Shown here: piece after piece, positions 47,016 through 57,525 of the stretch | Numbering within the stretch: the stretch's first letter is position 1 | Layout: each line of letters begins with the position of its first letter | Origin: Ochotona curzoniae | Lineage: Eukaryota; Chordata; Mammalia; Lagomorpha; Ochotonidae | Assembly (NCBI RefSeq): GCF_017591425.1 | Contig: NW_024467104.1 | Coordinates: 682,001-746,000, forward strand | Length of the DNA stretch: 64,000 nucleotides | Direction of reading: 5' to 3' | Made by a program: the position numbers and the translations under genes | The notes under the pieces: model-generated | Told to the model about the DNA's origin: nothing | The model's database searches: none | Seen by the model: the letters and a program-made list of their open reading frames with translations, nothing else

Positions 47016-47702
47016 ACATTTAAAATAATTCATGAGCTAAAGATGACTTTATTTTGGTGTAAAATTATTTTTGGTGCAAAATGTTAATGGAAATATTTTA
47101 AAAACTATGAAGTATTTGAAATACATCAAAACAAATTATCTTTGATCTCATTTCTTTATGAGCTTTTTGAAGTATCCTCAATAATTTGTTTATTGTTTTT
47201 GGAACTCAAGAAGCTTACAATTAATAAAATTTATCAATTCTATTCCTGTAATCCCATTATTAAAATATAGAATAGGAGACTCACAATATTTTATCTTTTG
47301 GGTTGAATAATTATGCAATAAACATGCAGAGTAGATACATTGACCAGTGAACTTTTTTCATTATCATAACATGCACTAAAGTGCTATCTAGTTTTATTAC
47401 TTGATTATTCAACTTGCTTTCTTATTTTAAAAGACAGACACAATGTAGGTGTTTGGGACAACAAGAATAGCACAACATTGCTTCCAATAAAGACATGTTG
47501 TTGTGATATGGAAGCAATACTTCCAGGAACTAGTTGATCATGAACTATAAAAACAAGTGCTTAATCAGATCTGAGAATGAGAAAGCAACAAAAGCAAAGT
47601 TCCATGGAGAAGAGATGGGACACTGACATAATTAAAGCACATGGATATATTTTAACATTATTCTAAACTTGCTCGGTTTCTTATTTTCCCTCATGTTAAA
47701 GT
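47016..47702. other. AT-rich intergenic, nothing recognised
   Basis: No coding, SINE or LINE signature identified. Confidence 0.5.
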
Positions 47703-47990
47703 TTTTTTTTTTTTTTTTAAATCAGGTTTACAAAAAGAAGAACAGACAGAGAGAAAGATCTTCTGACTGCTGGTTCACTCCCCCAGTGGCTGTAAAGGCC
47801 AGAGCTGAGCCTATCGGAAGCCGGGAACACGCAGCCTCCTCTGGGTCTGCCACAAGGACGCAGGGTCCCCAGGCTCAAGACTTTCTTTCACAGTTCTCCC
47901 AGGCCACAAGCAAGGAGCCAGAAGGCGGTAGGAGCAGCCAGAAACCAGCACCCACATGAGACCTCAGCACATGTAAAGAGAGGACCCCAG
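47703..47990 (-). repeat. CSINE, near full length
   Basis: Long T-run (A-tail), 'cagacagagagaaagatc', 'ggttcactcccccagtgg', 'ggccagagctgagcc', 'cgcagggtccccaggc', 'cccaggccacaagcaagg', then degraded. A 96-codon frame here is SINE-derived. Confidence 0.88.
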
Positions 47991-48609
47991 ACAAAAGGCT
48001 CTCCTAAAAAAGACATGAACATGAACTTGTCACTTAGATGCTGTTCTAAATGCCAACTCTTGTACCCAGATATCTCTTCTTCTCTGATTATCTTCTTTTA
48101 GATAGGAGAGTGAATCTCTTACTACAATGAAGTCTTTTTCAGAAAAACCTGATTTGAATATATTCTTTGGATACATGTGTCCCAGTCTTATGACTTCATG
48201 AAGATTTTTATATTTATTAAGATTTACTTAAGTACTTAGTTATTTGTAACTACTACATTCGTTATACTGTACAATCCATTAAAATGGAAATTACTGAATT
48301 CATGATTTTTACAGAGCACATGTATACATACAAAATAACCAAGTGAAGATCTACAAATTCTTTAATATAATCGAAATGTGATGAAAGTTCAAAGGACAGC
48401 GTATTTTTTTCCATGGATAGGTGGTATTCCAAAAGTTCTGGAGTAATATAGTGGAGTTTAGAGACCTATATATTATGCATGGTGTTTTTAGTAAAGATCC
48501 TCATTGATTTAGAATTGTTTAGGAAATGTATTAGACATACAATGCACAAAACATTTTATGACAACAGAGCAAAATGCAAGAAGACAAATATTGTTTTAGA
48601 TATATGTAT
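47991..48609. other. 3' flank of OR5W2-like copy 3
   Basis: AT-rich DNA expected to include the 3' UTR; no repeat recognised. Confidence 0.45.
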
Positions 48610-49536
48610 TTAAAACCAATTTTGGGTTTTTATTCTTTCCAGGGCTTGTTTCACATCCTTGTTCCGAAGGCTGTAAATCAGAGGGTTCAGCATGGGGATC
48701 ACTAGGGTATAAAACAGTGATGTCATCTTGTCTTGGTCTAGAGAGTAGGAAGAACTTGGTCTGAAGTACATGAAGAGCATAGTTCCCTGGAAAATGGCAA
48801 CTGCAGTTAAGTGGGAGGTGCAGGTGGAGAAAGCTTTGAGCCTTCCCTCAGCAGAGGGCATCTTTAGGACTGATAAGATGATGTAACAGTAAGAGACAAG
48901 AACTCCTGAGACAGTACTCAGTTCAATGAATCCAAACACGGTAAATAATGTCAGCTCATTGAGTTGTATGTCAGAACAAGACAGAATGAACAGAGGGGGC
49001 AAGTCACAGAAGAAGTGATTAATCTCATTAGAGCCACAGAAACACAAGCGAAATGTCAATGTTGTGTGTATCAATGCGTCTGTCACTCCCACCAGGTAAA
49101 CCCCAGCCATGAGCAGGGAACACACCTTGTTGGACATGTTGACTGTGTAGAGCAAGGGGTTGCTGATGGCCTGGTACCTATCAAAGGCCATCACCGCCAG
49201 CAGCAGACACTCTGAATCAACAAAGATACAGGAAATGAAGAACTGCAGAGCACAGCCGTAGAAGGGAATTGACTTGTCTGTAGCAAACATGTCCACGAGC
49301 ATCTTGGGTCCAACAGCAGTGGAATAGCAGAGGTCACAGAATGAGAGGTGACTGAGGAAAAAGTACATTGGGGTGTGCAGCCGGGGATCCAGTCTGATTA
49401 AAGTGATCATTCCGAGATTTGCCAGAAGGCTAGTGAGATAAACAAGCACAAATGTGGTAAATAAAATCACTTTCATCTCCAGATTATTGCTAATTCCTAA
49501 GAAAATAAATTTAGACTGGGAGCAATTCTGATGCAT
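48610..49536 (-). CDS. OR5W2-like: Olfactory receptor, OR5W2-like, copy 3
   Basis: Intact 308-residue class II olfactory receptor. N-C-S glycosylation site at residue 4, [30 protein letters not shown], the three loop-2 cysteines, [10 protein letters not shown] and [12 protein letters not shown] are all present. The N-terminus is the most altered of the three copies ([16 protein letters not shown]), shorter by about one residue before the FLG motif, and the C-terminal tail after KQAL differs from both others. Residues from LDPRLHTP onward follow copy 2 in the loop 2/helix 5 patch and copy 1 in VDSECLL. ATG at 49536, TAA at 48610. A splice acceptor (aatttCTCTCAG) ends at 49559, 22 bases before the ATG. 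Probably functional; ligand unknown. Confidence 0.95.
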   Translation of the reverse strand: MHQNCSQSKFIFLGISNNLEMKVILFTTFVLVYLTSLLANLGMITLIRLDPRLHTPMYFFLSHLSFCDLCYSTAVGPKMLVDMFATDKSIPFYGCALQFFISCIFVDSECLLLAVMAFDRYQAISNPLLYTVNMSNKVCSLLMAGVYLVGVTDALIHTTLTFRLCFCGSNEINHFFCDLPPLFILSCSDIQLNELTLFTVFGFIELSTVSGVLVSYCYIILSVLKMPSAEGRLKAFSTCTSHLTAVAIFQGTMLFMYFRPSSSYSLDQDKMTSLFYTLVIPMLNPLIYSLRNKDVKQALERIKTQNWF

Positions 49537-49558
49537 TCTTCCTTCTTCTCATGTAAAC

Positions 49559-50770
49559 CTGAGAGAAATTGCTGAAGACATGATTATGCATGGTTAGTCC
49601 TTCTCAGCATCTACAATATATCTGAACAGTCCAATTTATGTGTCTCCTTATTCTGATTTAATCCTAAAATTATCAATCTTATACTACAAAAGCCGCTTTA
49701 GTCTTTGTCTATGATTAAAAATAATTCTTAATTAAGAAATTTTATCTATTCTTGCATGTCATTCATGAGATACATAATATTTCAGTTATAGCTTACTCTA
49801 GGTAAAACAGACTATTTGAAATCTCATTTCATCTTCAAAATAATATACAATACATAGAGATGTTAGAAGATGAGGATATAGCTAATAGGGATAAACATCT
49901 TCGATGCTTTCCAAATATTATTAGAGATATTTTAGTGGCTATATTTACTGTTTGTAAAAGCATGATTAACTCATTTTTATTTTGTGCTAGTTTCAACATT
50001 AGAGTTTTACAAAAATTTAAAAAAAAAGAAGGCATGCAGAAATTAAGGGATGGATATAATTGGAGCTTATCTTCTTTGAAGTTTATGCATAAAATACAAA
50101 AATTCTGTCTTATTTGTACATTAAAAATTACAAAGAAATATATAACATATCACCAATTGTTAAAAAGCACTAATTACTGATCTTGGCCTATGTTTCCTCA
50201 GTAGTTAATGAGACATAAAGTATTTAATACGGACCCTGTCTATAAAAACATATTAATTTTGTTCCAATACTCAATACTAAATTGTAGCTGTGATTTGATG
50301 TTTGGGATAATTTTTTTAATTGTAGAGAGATGCTAATGAAAAGGATTTTAAAATGTGTACACTTATGGTTCACTGACTTTTAACAGAATTGAATTCTTTG
50401 CCTTGTGGTCTGTTCGTCTTCATTGGTGTATAATGTGTTTGTATACTTTTATGTCTTCTTGTTGGTGCATAGAATTGGGACATACAGGATGTTTTCTAAT
50501 TTTAGTATGGTATGTGGCTCATCTGAAGCTGAATGTGTATCTACCAGTCTTTGTGATGTGATGAGTCAAGTATTTCTCTAAATGGATAAATCCCTTAAAT
50601 TCATATATTATTCAAATTCTCCTAATTCTAAAGGAAATCTTTTTTATGCATTAGGTTGGAGGATTTGTTAAATAATTTCAACTAAATGATTCATATAGAA
50701 ATGTCTTAACTTTTCTAAAAGCTAATCTTTCTGGTTTTATATATTTGAATCTGAAAATTGAGGAACCTAC
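49559..50770 (-). other. Predicted 5' UTR intron of OR5W2-like copy 3
   Basis: From the donor CCCAG/GTAGGTT (exon end 50771) to the acceptor AG at 49559-49560, about 1.2 kb. No repeat insertion recognised; AT-rich. Confidence 0.6.
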
Positions 50771-50876
50771 CTGGGTCAGGCAGTTCTTGTATCTGAACAC
50801 CAGACGAACAGCATTTTATTTTCCAGGTCGCATGTGGGACTTCATTCTCTGCCTCCCTTAGGCTTTGGTGTGATTA
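50771..50876 (-). promoter_or_regulatory. Candidate exon 1 and promoter, OR5W2-like copy 3
   Basis: Donor CCCAG/GTAGGTT at 50771; TCCCTTAGG at 50854-50862, 83 bp away; TGATTA at 50871-50876 as a homeodomain core. Aligns over at least 130 bp with the copy 2 exon 1 region, with shared 'cattttatttt', 'tcccttagg', 'ggtgt.att' and downstream 'cttctg.ttctgcattttccc' words. Confidence 0.65.
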
Positions 50877-51597
50877 TTTATGCTTCTGGTTCTGCATTTT
50901 CCCTTGTGTATTTACTAACAACACTTGCAAAGTTTTGACTTTCAGTTGTTTACAGCTGACAAATTGATCCCTGGTTGGAGGAAAACTGGGAATTAGTTCA
51001 CACTACTAACTGTACAATCCTGTCTGAATTCTCCTCCAATCAAAGTTTGAATCTAATGAAACAGCTCTGCCAGGATTTTCAACCTCTTTCATACTACTTC
51101 TTTTTTAAGTTTCTTCCTGTTTCAAAAATTTCTCCATCATCTTATGTTACTTACACACATTTATTTTCTTTTTGCTAAAAGATTTTTATATCACATGAGT
51201 CACATGTTAAGTGCAAATGCTTGAAGTTTTAGTATATTTATGAAATTGGACAACTGTCACCACTAATTCCCTAATGTTTGCCATCACTCCAACAAGAACA
51301 CTCCCAGCCAGCAGTACTATCTGTGTCTGAGGATACAGGTTGACTGTTGAGAACAGCATATATAAAGGGATTCACTTTATATGTAATTCTTTTTCAGGTT
51401 TCTTTTATAAGATACAGTAATTTTTAAAGTGCATCTTTGTAACTGCATGTATCAGAATATCTTTTTATTATTGAACATTTAATTTTATGTATACAGTATA
51501 TTATGATTTTCCCTTTATCAAAGTTGAGGTAGTTTAGTCTTTGCCCATATTTCACTGAATTAATGATTATATTGTTTCTCTACACTTTGTACACTCT
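50877..51597. other. Upstream of OR5W2-like copy 3
   Basis: The first ~200 bp still align weakly with 34.23-34.45 kb. Beyond that nothing is recognised. Confidence 0.45.
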
Positions 51598-51740
51598 TTA
51601 GCTTCCATCTGCTGACTAACATCTCAAATGCCCTTCTACAGCTGGAAATGGAGCAGCTGAAACTAGGAACCCAGAACTCGATGCGAGTCTTACACTTGGG
51701 TGAACAGGCTCCACGTTACTTGCACCATCACCTGTTGTCT
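51598..51740 (-). repeat. CSINE fragment
   Basis: 'cttccatctgctgactaaca', 'ctcaaatgcccttctacagc', 'gaactcgatgcgagtctt' and 'acttgggtgaacaggc' match the middle of a reverse-complement C-repeat. Confidence 0.6.
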
Positions 51741-51879
51741 CTCAGGATGTGCATCAATGGGCAGCTGAGTGGTTGCTGAGCAAGGCCTCAAAGGAGGACA
51801 CTGTTAGGGAACCAAGTACCTCAAGGAGCATCTAAGCCTATGTTCACACATTGTGCACAAATGGCATCTTCTTACTCAC

Positions 51880-52245
51880 TTCTTCCTTTCTTTTTCTTTT
51901 AGAAAAAAAATTATGTTACAGTTTCATAGGCTCAGGAGTCTTCCCACCCCCATCGCATCCTCCCCTCTCCCTTCACTGATTTCCACTGTATTATTACAGT
52001 ATTACAGTCTTTGAAAAATAGTCACACTCTATCATTCTATTTAAGTGTATCCTGATTTTATAGGTATAGACAATGGCAGAAACTCCAACATTCTATTGTC
52101 AAGATGTATTTGACAGTTTTATTGGGAGTCCATCTTTTTATTTGAGAGTAATGATACGTAATGCAATGTATCTTCAGTTCTCAATATGCTAATGGTAGAA
52201 ATGTCAAAACGGTGAGAGCCAAGGAGGTCCTTCAACTTGTTTCCC
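51880..52245 (-). mobile_element. LINE-1 3'-UTR, antisense
   Basis: 'acagtttcataggctcagg', 'cttcccacccccatcgc', 'cctcccctctcccttcac' and 'tattacagtattacag' resemble the antisense L1 3' end with its pyrimidine-rich tract. Confidence 0.6.
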
Positions 52246-52249
52246 AAGG

Positions 52250-52480
52250 GCTCACACTTCATTCATGAGCATAGTCCTGGTGGTTTTAGTATGGCTAGGA
52301 CTGTACCAGTCCAAAGCTAGAAGCCAGGACACAGCTAAGAGGGCTCCAAATATTTGAACCATTTCTGCTACTCTCTCAGGTATATTAATGGGGCTTGGAA
52401 TTGGAGCAGCTGGGCCCTGAATGGGTGCCAGAATCAAAAGCTGATGTCACAAATGCTGTTTTAGCTATTATACCTCAACT
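52250..52480 (-). repeat. CSINE, old
   Basis: 'ccagtccaaagctagaagcc', 'tctctcaggtatattaatgg', 'ggaattggagcagctggg', 'gaatgggtgccagaatc' align to a minus-strand C-repeat lacking its tail. Confidence 0.7.
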
Positions 52481-52639
52481 CTGGTCCAGAATTTTCCTTA
52501 ACTTTTGTTTTCCAAATATAACTAACAGTGCTTATTTTACTTACATAATAAGTAGGTAAATGAACTAATGTTTATTTATGGTCACCCCTCATTTTTTAAT
52601 ATCTAAAATTACCAGTAATTTCCTGTTTAATAATGACAA

Positions 52640-52795
52640 CTATGTTTCGACACAGTGCAGGCATCTTTTAATAATTTTAAGGGCCCTGGGGTTTCTCTTA
52701 TCCTCTCCTCAATTCTCCCTCCCCCACCTCACTGAGTTCCCCTATATTATTACTCAGGTTCTGGTAAGATCACCACAAACAACAACTTAGTTATA
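52640..52795 (-). mobile_element. LINE-1 3'-end fragment
   Basis: 'ttttaagggccctggggttt', 'cctctcctcaattctccc' and 'cccctatattattactcagg' repeat the antisense L1 3'-tract pattern. It abuts an opposite-strand LINE relic. Confidence 0.5.
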
Positions 52796-52839
52796 TAGGA
52801 CACCTGGCATCTCCCTAATCCTGGGACTTGCTCCAACTG

Positions 52840-54235
52840 GAGGTGGGAGAAAGGTTGTACAGACAATAGTGCAACCTCAGCATGTTATCACAGGAGGTGG
52901 AGAGTGGTGAGCCAGGAGCTGGGGCTACAGAGACCATGGTGGAAATCTAACGTAAGAACCCAGACCTGGAACTTGCTGGAGGGAGTGGCACAATTGGCTG
53001 CAAACAAAGAGCCATGTGCTAACTGAAATAAGAAAAATTGAACTGTAGAAATGTCGGTGACAGAGCTTAGAAACCTGCCCCAAGGAGAAGAATCTGCTAG
53101 CCAGAAGTACAATGAGCAAGTGCAAAGGAAGACAAAGGCACAATGGATATTACTGAAGACTTTCCTGCAAAGGAGCAAAACCCTATGCCAACCTCAGAGT
53201 TCATGAGGAAAACATGGAGAAAATGAGGGATATAGAATTCAAGACAGTTGTTATAAAATTTCTTATCTACAACAAGAAGCATGTAAAGCAGGCATCCAAG
53301 AAATTCAAGGAATTTGTCACACTGGAAATGAATCAAATGAAAGCTGATATATCAGAAATGAAGAATACAGAGGAGTAAATTAAAAGTACAGTGGAGAGTC
53401 TCCAAAATAGAATGAAGCAAGCAGAAGAAAAAATCTAAAAATTATAATATATTTCCTGTCATCAAGGGGGAAACAAACATAATGCTGGAAGGAGAACTGG
53501 ATTAAGCTAAAATCAAAGTATTTAAGAATGGAAAGACATTATTAAAAGGCCAAATATACGAGTTATGGGAGTCACAGAAGGAACAGAAAGAGAATCTGGG
53601 ATTACAGGTGTATTCAATGAAATATTAAGGGAAATTTTTAGAGAAAGAATTGGGAAACAACATCCAGAAGGGGCACAGAACTCCCAACAGGCTTAAACAA
53701 AAGTGATCTTAATCACAAAACATGATAATCAAGCTTTGTTCAATCGAACATAAGGAAAAGATCCTTAAATGTGCACGTGAAAAAAAATCAATTGACATAT
53801 AAAGGAATGACAATTAAACTCACAGGAGACCTCTCACAGGAAACTCTACAGGACAGAAGAGAATGGAATGAAATATTCCAGGTCCTAAAAGAAAACAAAA
53901 ATGCTAGCCCAGGATAATGTACTCTGTGTCTTTGATAATGAAATAAAAATGTTCCACAGTGAAGTTAAAAGAATATGCCTCTTCCAAACCTGCCATACAA
54001 ATAATACTTAAAGATTTTCTCTTCATAGAAAAAAGGAATAGCACTCACCAAAACCAAAAGTAAATGCAAAGAGCATCCCAGTAAAATAACATCAGAAGAC
54101 TAAATAAACGAACAACCCATTGCTAAAATGACAGGACTAATTACCACATATTCATATTAACCATCAGTGTAAATGGCTTAAACTCAATCAAATGCCATAG
54201 ATTTATAGACAAAATGTAAAAAAAAATTGCTACTT
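52840..54235 (+). mobile_element. HAL1/LINE-1 5' part with ORF1 relic
   Basis: Sense-strand L1/HAL1 order is clear: a leader region; a coiled-coil-like stretch rich in Lys/Glu codons (53200-53430); 'cgagttatgggagtcacag' (53560); 'ctcacaggagacctctcac' (53820); 'aggacagaagagaatggaat' (53850); 'aagttaaaagaatatgcctc'; then 'accatcagtgtaaatggctt' near 54160, like the first codons of ORF2. ORF1p would be the RNA-binding chaperone of the retrotransposon. Stops and frameshifts interrupt every frame, so this is a fossil truncated at its 3' end. Confidence 0.75.
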
Positions 54236-54957
54236 TTGATAGTTGTACAAGCTATTTCAGAGAGAGAAACACATGATGGATTATAGATTTTCTTACTTAT
54301 TTAGACACAGCTCAGTGAGTTTTGCTTAGAATTTCACTAAAGATTATTTTTCAGACCAGTTTAGATTTGTTAATAACCATTGAACCTCCTAAGGAAGGTG
54401 TCCTTTTCCAACTTCCTTGATGAATAATCTCACAAATAGAACGAAGACATTTATAGGAATCTCACTGGGGACTTGCTAATTGAAAAATTGCCAACATGCT
54501 CATTGGTAAAATTCTCTAAGGAAATGGTTAGCTGGGGAGTTGTAGTTAATTTCTTTCTAAAACACATCAATAATTAGAAATGTGGACGTGTTAATCTGAA
54601 GAGATAATGTTCCCTTTCATTAGAATTAGGGTTTCTTTCCCTTTAAAAAAAATCAGACTTTTTCATGTTTAGCGCTCTGGATAAGTATTTTAGTCTTTGT
54701 ACATAATGCACTTGATTAAATCCAGCATTCTGATTTTATTTCATCATTGGAACCTGGGAACACCTTTCTTTCTTCTGATTGTGGAATAGATAATATGTGA
54801 GCTTGAACATATTATGGTTGTCCCACCTTCCTTTATAACACTAGAAACCAACCCCTTTGATCTAACTTTGATTTTGCATTCCTTTTTGAAACTCAAGCCT
54901 GGATCACCATTGAAAGACTAATTTGCTTTTTTATCTTATGTAGTTGAAGAATATATA
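54236..54957. other. Intergenic, nothing recognised
   Basis: AT-rich; no repeat or coding signal identified. Confidence 0.5.
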
Positions 54958-55042
54958 GGTATATGTATATATATATATATATATACACACATAATATATA
55001 TACATATATACAATACATATATACAATACATATATACATATG
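54958..55042. repeat. AT/TATACA microsatellite
   Basis: Alternating T and A with AC interruptions, followed by repeats of 'acatatatac'. Low-complexity frames here are artefacts. Confidence 0.9.
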
Positions 55043-55064
55043 TATATGGAGAGTGTTGTATTTG

Positions 55065-55190
55065 CTTGTTGCATGGCTTATTTTAGCTAGAATCATGACC
55101 CCCAGTTTGATACATCTTCCTTAAAATGACAAAAATTCATTCATTCTTTCAACAGATAGGAAGTATTCCACTGTGTGCATATGTCTGTGC

Positions 55191-55251
<61 letters not shown>

Positions 55252-55620
55252 TTTGTATATGTGAGTTTGTGTGCCTGGATTCATTTGTGATGGTTCTTTT
55301 TTTTTTTGATTTAGTATCTTGTATATTGTGAATAGTGCTCTAATAAACATGGCAAAATAGGTAGATCTTTGATGTAATAATTCCAGGTGGCTTTGATGGA
55401 CACCCAGGAGAGAGATTTCTGCATCATATGCATTTGTATTGCTAGTTCCTAAAGCACTCAGTACTATGTTCCATAACAGCTTACTAATTCACATTCCCAT
55501 CAGCTGTGTACAGCATTCTCTTTTCACATCCTCGCCAACACTGATAATTTTGTGTCCTTTGGGAGTTACTTTTAATAACATCTGAAATGCAAAACAGGAT
55601 TTCATTGTAGGTGTTCTTTG
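55065..55620 (-). mobile_element. LINE-1 3'-UTR, antisense, with GT run
   Basis: Very recognisable antisense L1 3' region: 'ggaagtattccactgtgtg', 'attgtgaatagtgctctaat', 'gctttgatggacaccc', 'tactatgttccataacagc', 'tcacattcccatcagctgtg', 'cacatcctcgccaacactg'. A (GT)n run at 55191-55250 has expanded at the usual 'gtgtgtatat' site. Confidence 0.88.
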
Positions 55621-57199
55621 TAAGTTGTAAAAGCTCCTACCGATGGAATTGTCCCTAACTAAATCATTTCATAAAGTGTATGGAAATTCATGTATTTCTG
55701 CAATTATTAGTTCTGAAGATTGGTCAATTATTTATGTGACATTAAAAGTGACTGAAATGGAGATTTCTACAGAGCTTTTCAATCAGCAGGAGACTGAAAG
55801 ACACATAGATCAGTATAACAATGAGTATCAAGATCTTGACAAGATTTGGCTAAAACAGTAAACTCATAAGTACTTTGTGATTGATGTATTCATTGAAATA
55901 ATTTGTATTGGTGGGCAGTCACCCTAAAATTTCTCTGATCATTGATGAGTTAAGTTTCATGAAACTAAAGTTGAACTTATTTTTTATGTTGTTCTTTGAA
56001 GTAAGTAGCCTTCAGTTGGCAAGATAAGCATGGGAATGAGTGGCTTTTTCACAATCAATAACTTAATAAACTATAACAGACATATCTATGTGTGGCCTTC
56101 CTTAGCATACATAACAAATGCAGAGACATGTGAACTTTCTATCCTTATGGATGTTTCTGTAATGCAACAGGTTCTCAGAGTGAGTTCTTCATCCAAAAAG
56201 GGGTAACCATTGATTAAGGAATCATTTGCTATCATTGTGCAGACCAACCAGACCATTGGCAATGTATCAAAGTGTCTACCAAAAGTTGAGATGAAACTGA
56301 TTAGTAGTCAACTATTCCAGCACCAAAGGGGTTGATAGATGTTGGCTGATTTTGACTCCTAAGTACAACAAATGTTATATAGTTGATGGACAAATGGTAG
56401 TTTCCCTTAAAACTCTGGATGCATAAACTTTATGTAAGGCACATCTTTATTTATGTATTCAGAAATGATGTTTTGTTTTTTCCTTTTTAAAATTTTTTAA
56501 AATTTGGACTTGTCACATTTTACCATAAGAGACAAGAAAAATCAAAATCCCATTTTAACAAGGTGCTTGAAAATCTCTGAGCTATACGTGTTTTATATAT
56601 TTCCAGCAATTTCTCTTAATTTGTGATGAAGCAAGAAAAAAAATCTGATCCTCCAATTCTTTCAACATGCCCCCCCCCATTCTTTTGATATTTAACTAAG
56701 GCCATCTGGATTTCTTCTGCCTCTTAAATTCAGACATTCTTTATCTTTTTTTCAAAAGATTTCCAGCTTCTGACCTCTGTCGAGTTAGCATAGACATCCC
56801 TGCTTTTGAATTTATTGTAAACATGCTTTCCCTCCAGGTATCAAAATCTCTACTGATCTGCTTTGTGCAGAATTAATTACCACAAGTCAGCAGTAATAAT
56901 ACACTGTTATATTCCACATTTTCGGTGGTCTAGCATGAGGTATGCTTACACCTGCTCTGTTTTTCTGCATTTGAAATGTTGACCTGTGTTGGTGTCTCCT
57001 CTGAATTCATATTGGGAAGGATTCATCTTCATTCATGTCTTTGCCAGAATTCCTTACTTTGTAGTTATTCTCTCAGAATCTACTGATAATTTCTAACTGC
57101 CTACATTTGTTGCCAACATTACTTTCAATATCAAAGACGAGGAAAATGATTCTCAAAACGTGTGCGCTTCAATTTCATGTAACAAAAATGCATGCTCAG
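55621..57199. other. Intergenic, nothing recognised
   Basis: About 1.6 kb without an assignable repeat. A 72-codon frame at 55643-55861 has no family resemblance. A C-run occurs at 56671-56679. Confidence 0.45.
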
Positions 57200-57525
57200 T
57201 TTCGGTGCATGGTGTAGTAGGCTAGGCTTCCACCTGAAGCGCCTGAATCCCAAATGAGTACTGGTTTTGCATTCCAGCTGCTCTGTTTCTGATCCAGTTT
57301 CTTCCTTAGGGCCTGGAAAAGCAAGGAGGATGATTCAAGTTGTATTACACCCATGTGTAAAACTTGGAAGAAGCTCCTGACTCCTCATTCCTAGCTTCAG
57401 ATCAGCCTACCTCTAGCCATTGCAACTATGGGGGGAGTAAACCAGCTGATGGAAGATCTCACTTTCTCATTGTGTCTCTCCTTCTCTAACTCTCTCTTTC
57501 CAATGCAAATAAAATAGATGTATTT
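57200..57525 (+). repeat. CSINE, near full length
   Basis: Plus-strand copy: 'cggtgcatggtgtagtaggc' head, 'attccagctgctctgtttc', 'gggcctggaaaagcaagg', 'gaagctcctgactcctc', 'ctctctttccaatgcaaa'. Confidence 0.9.
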
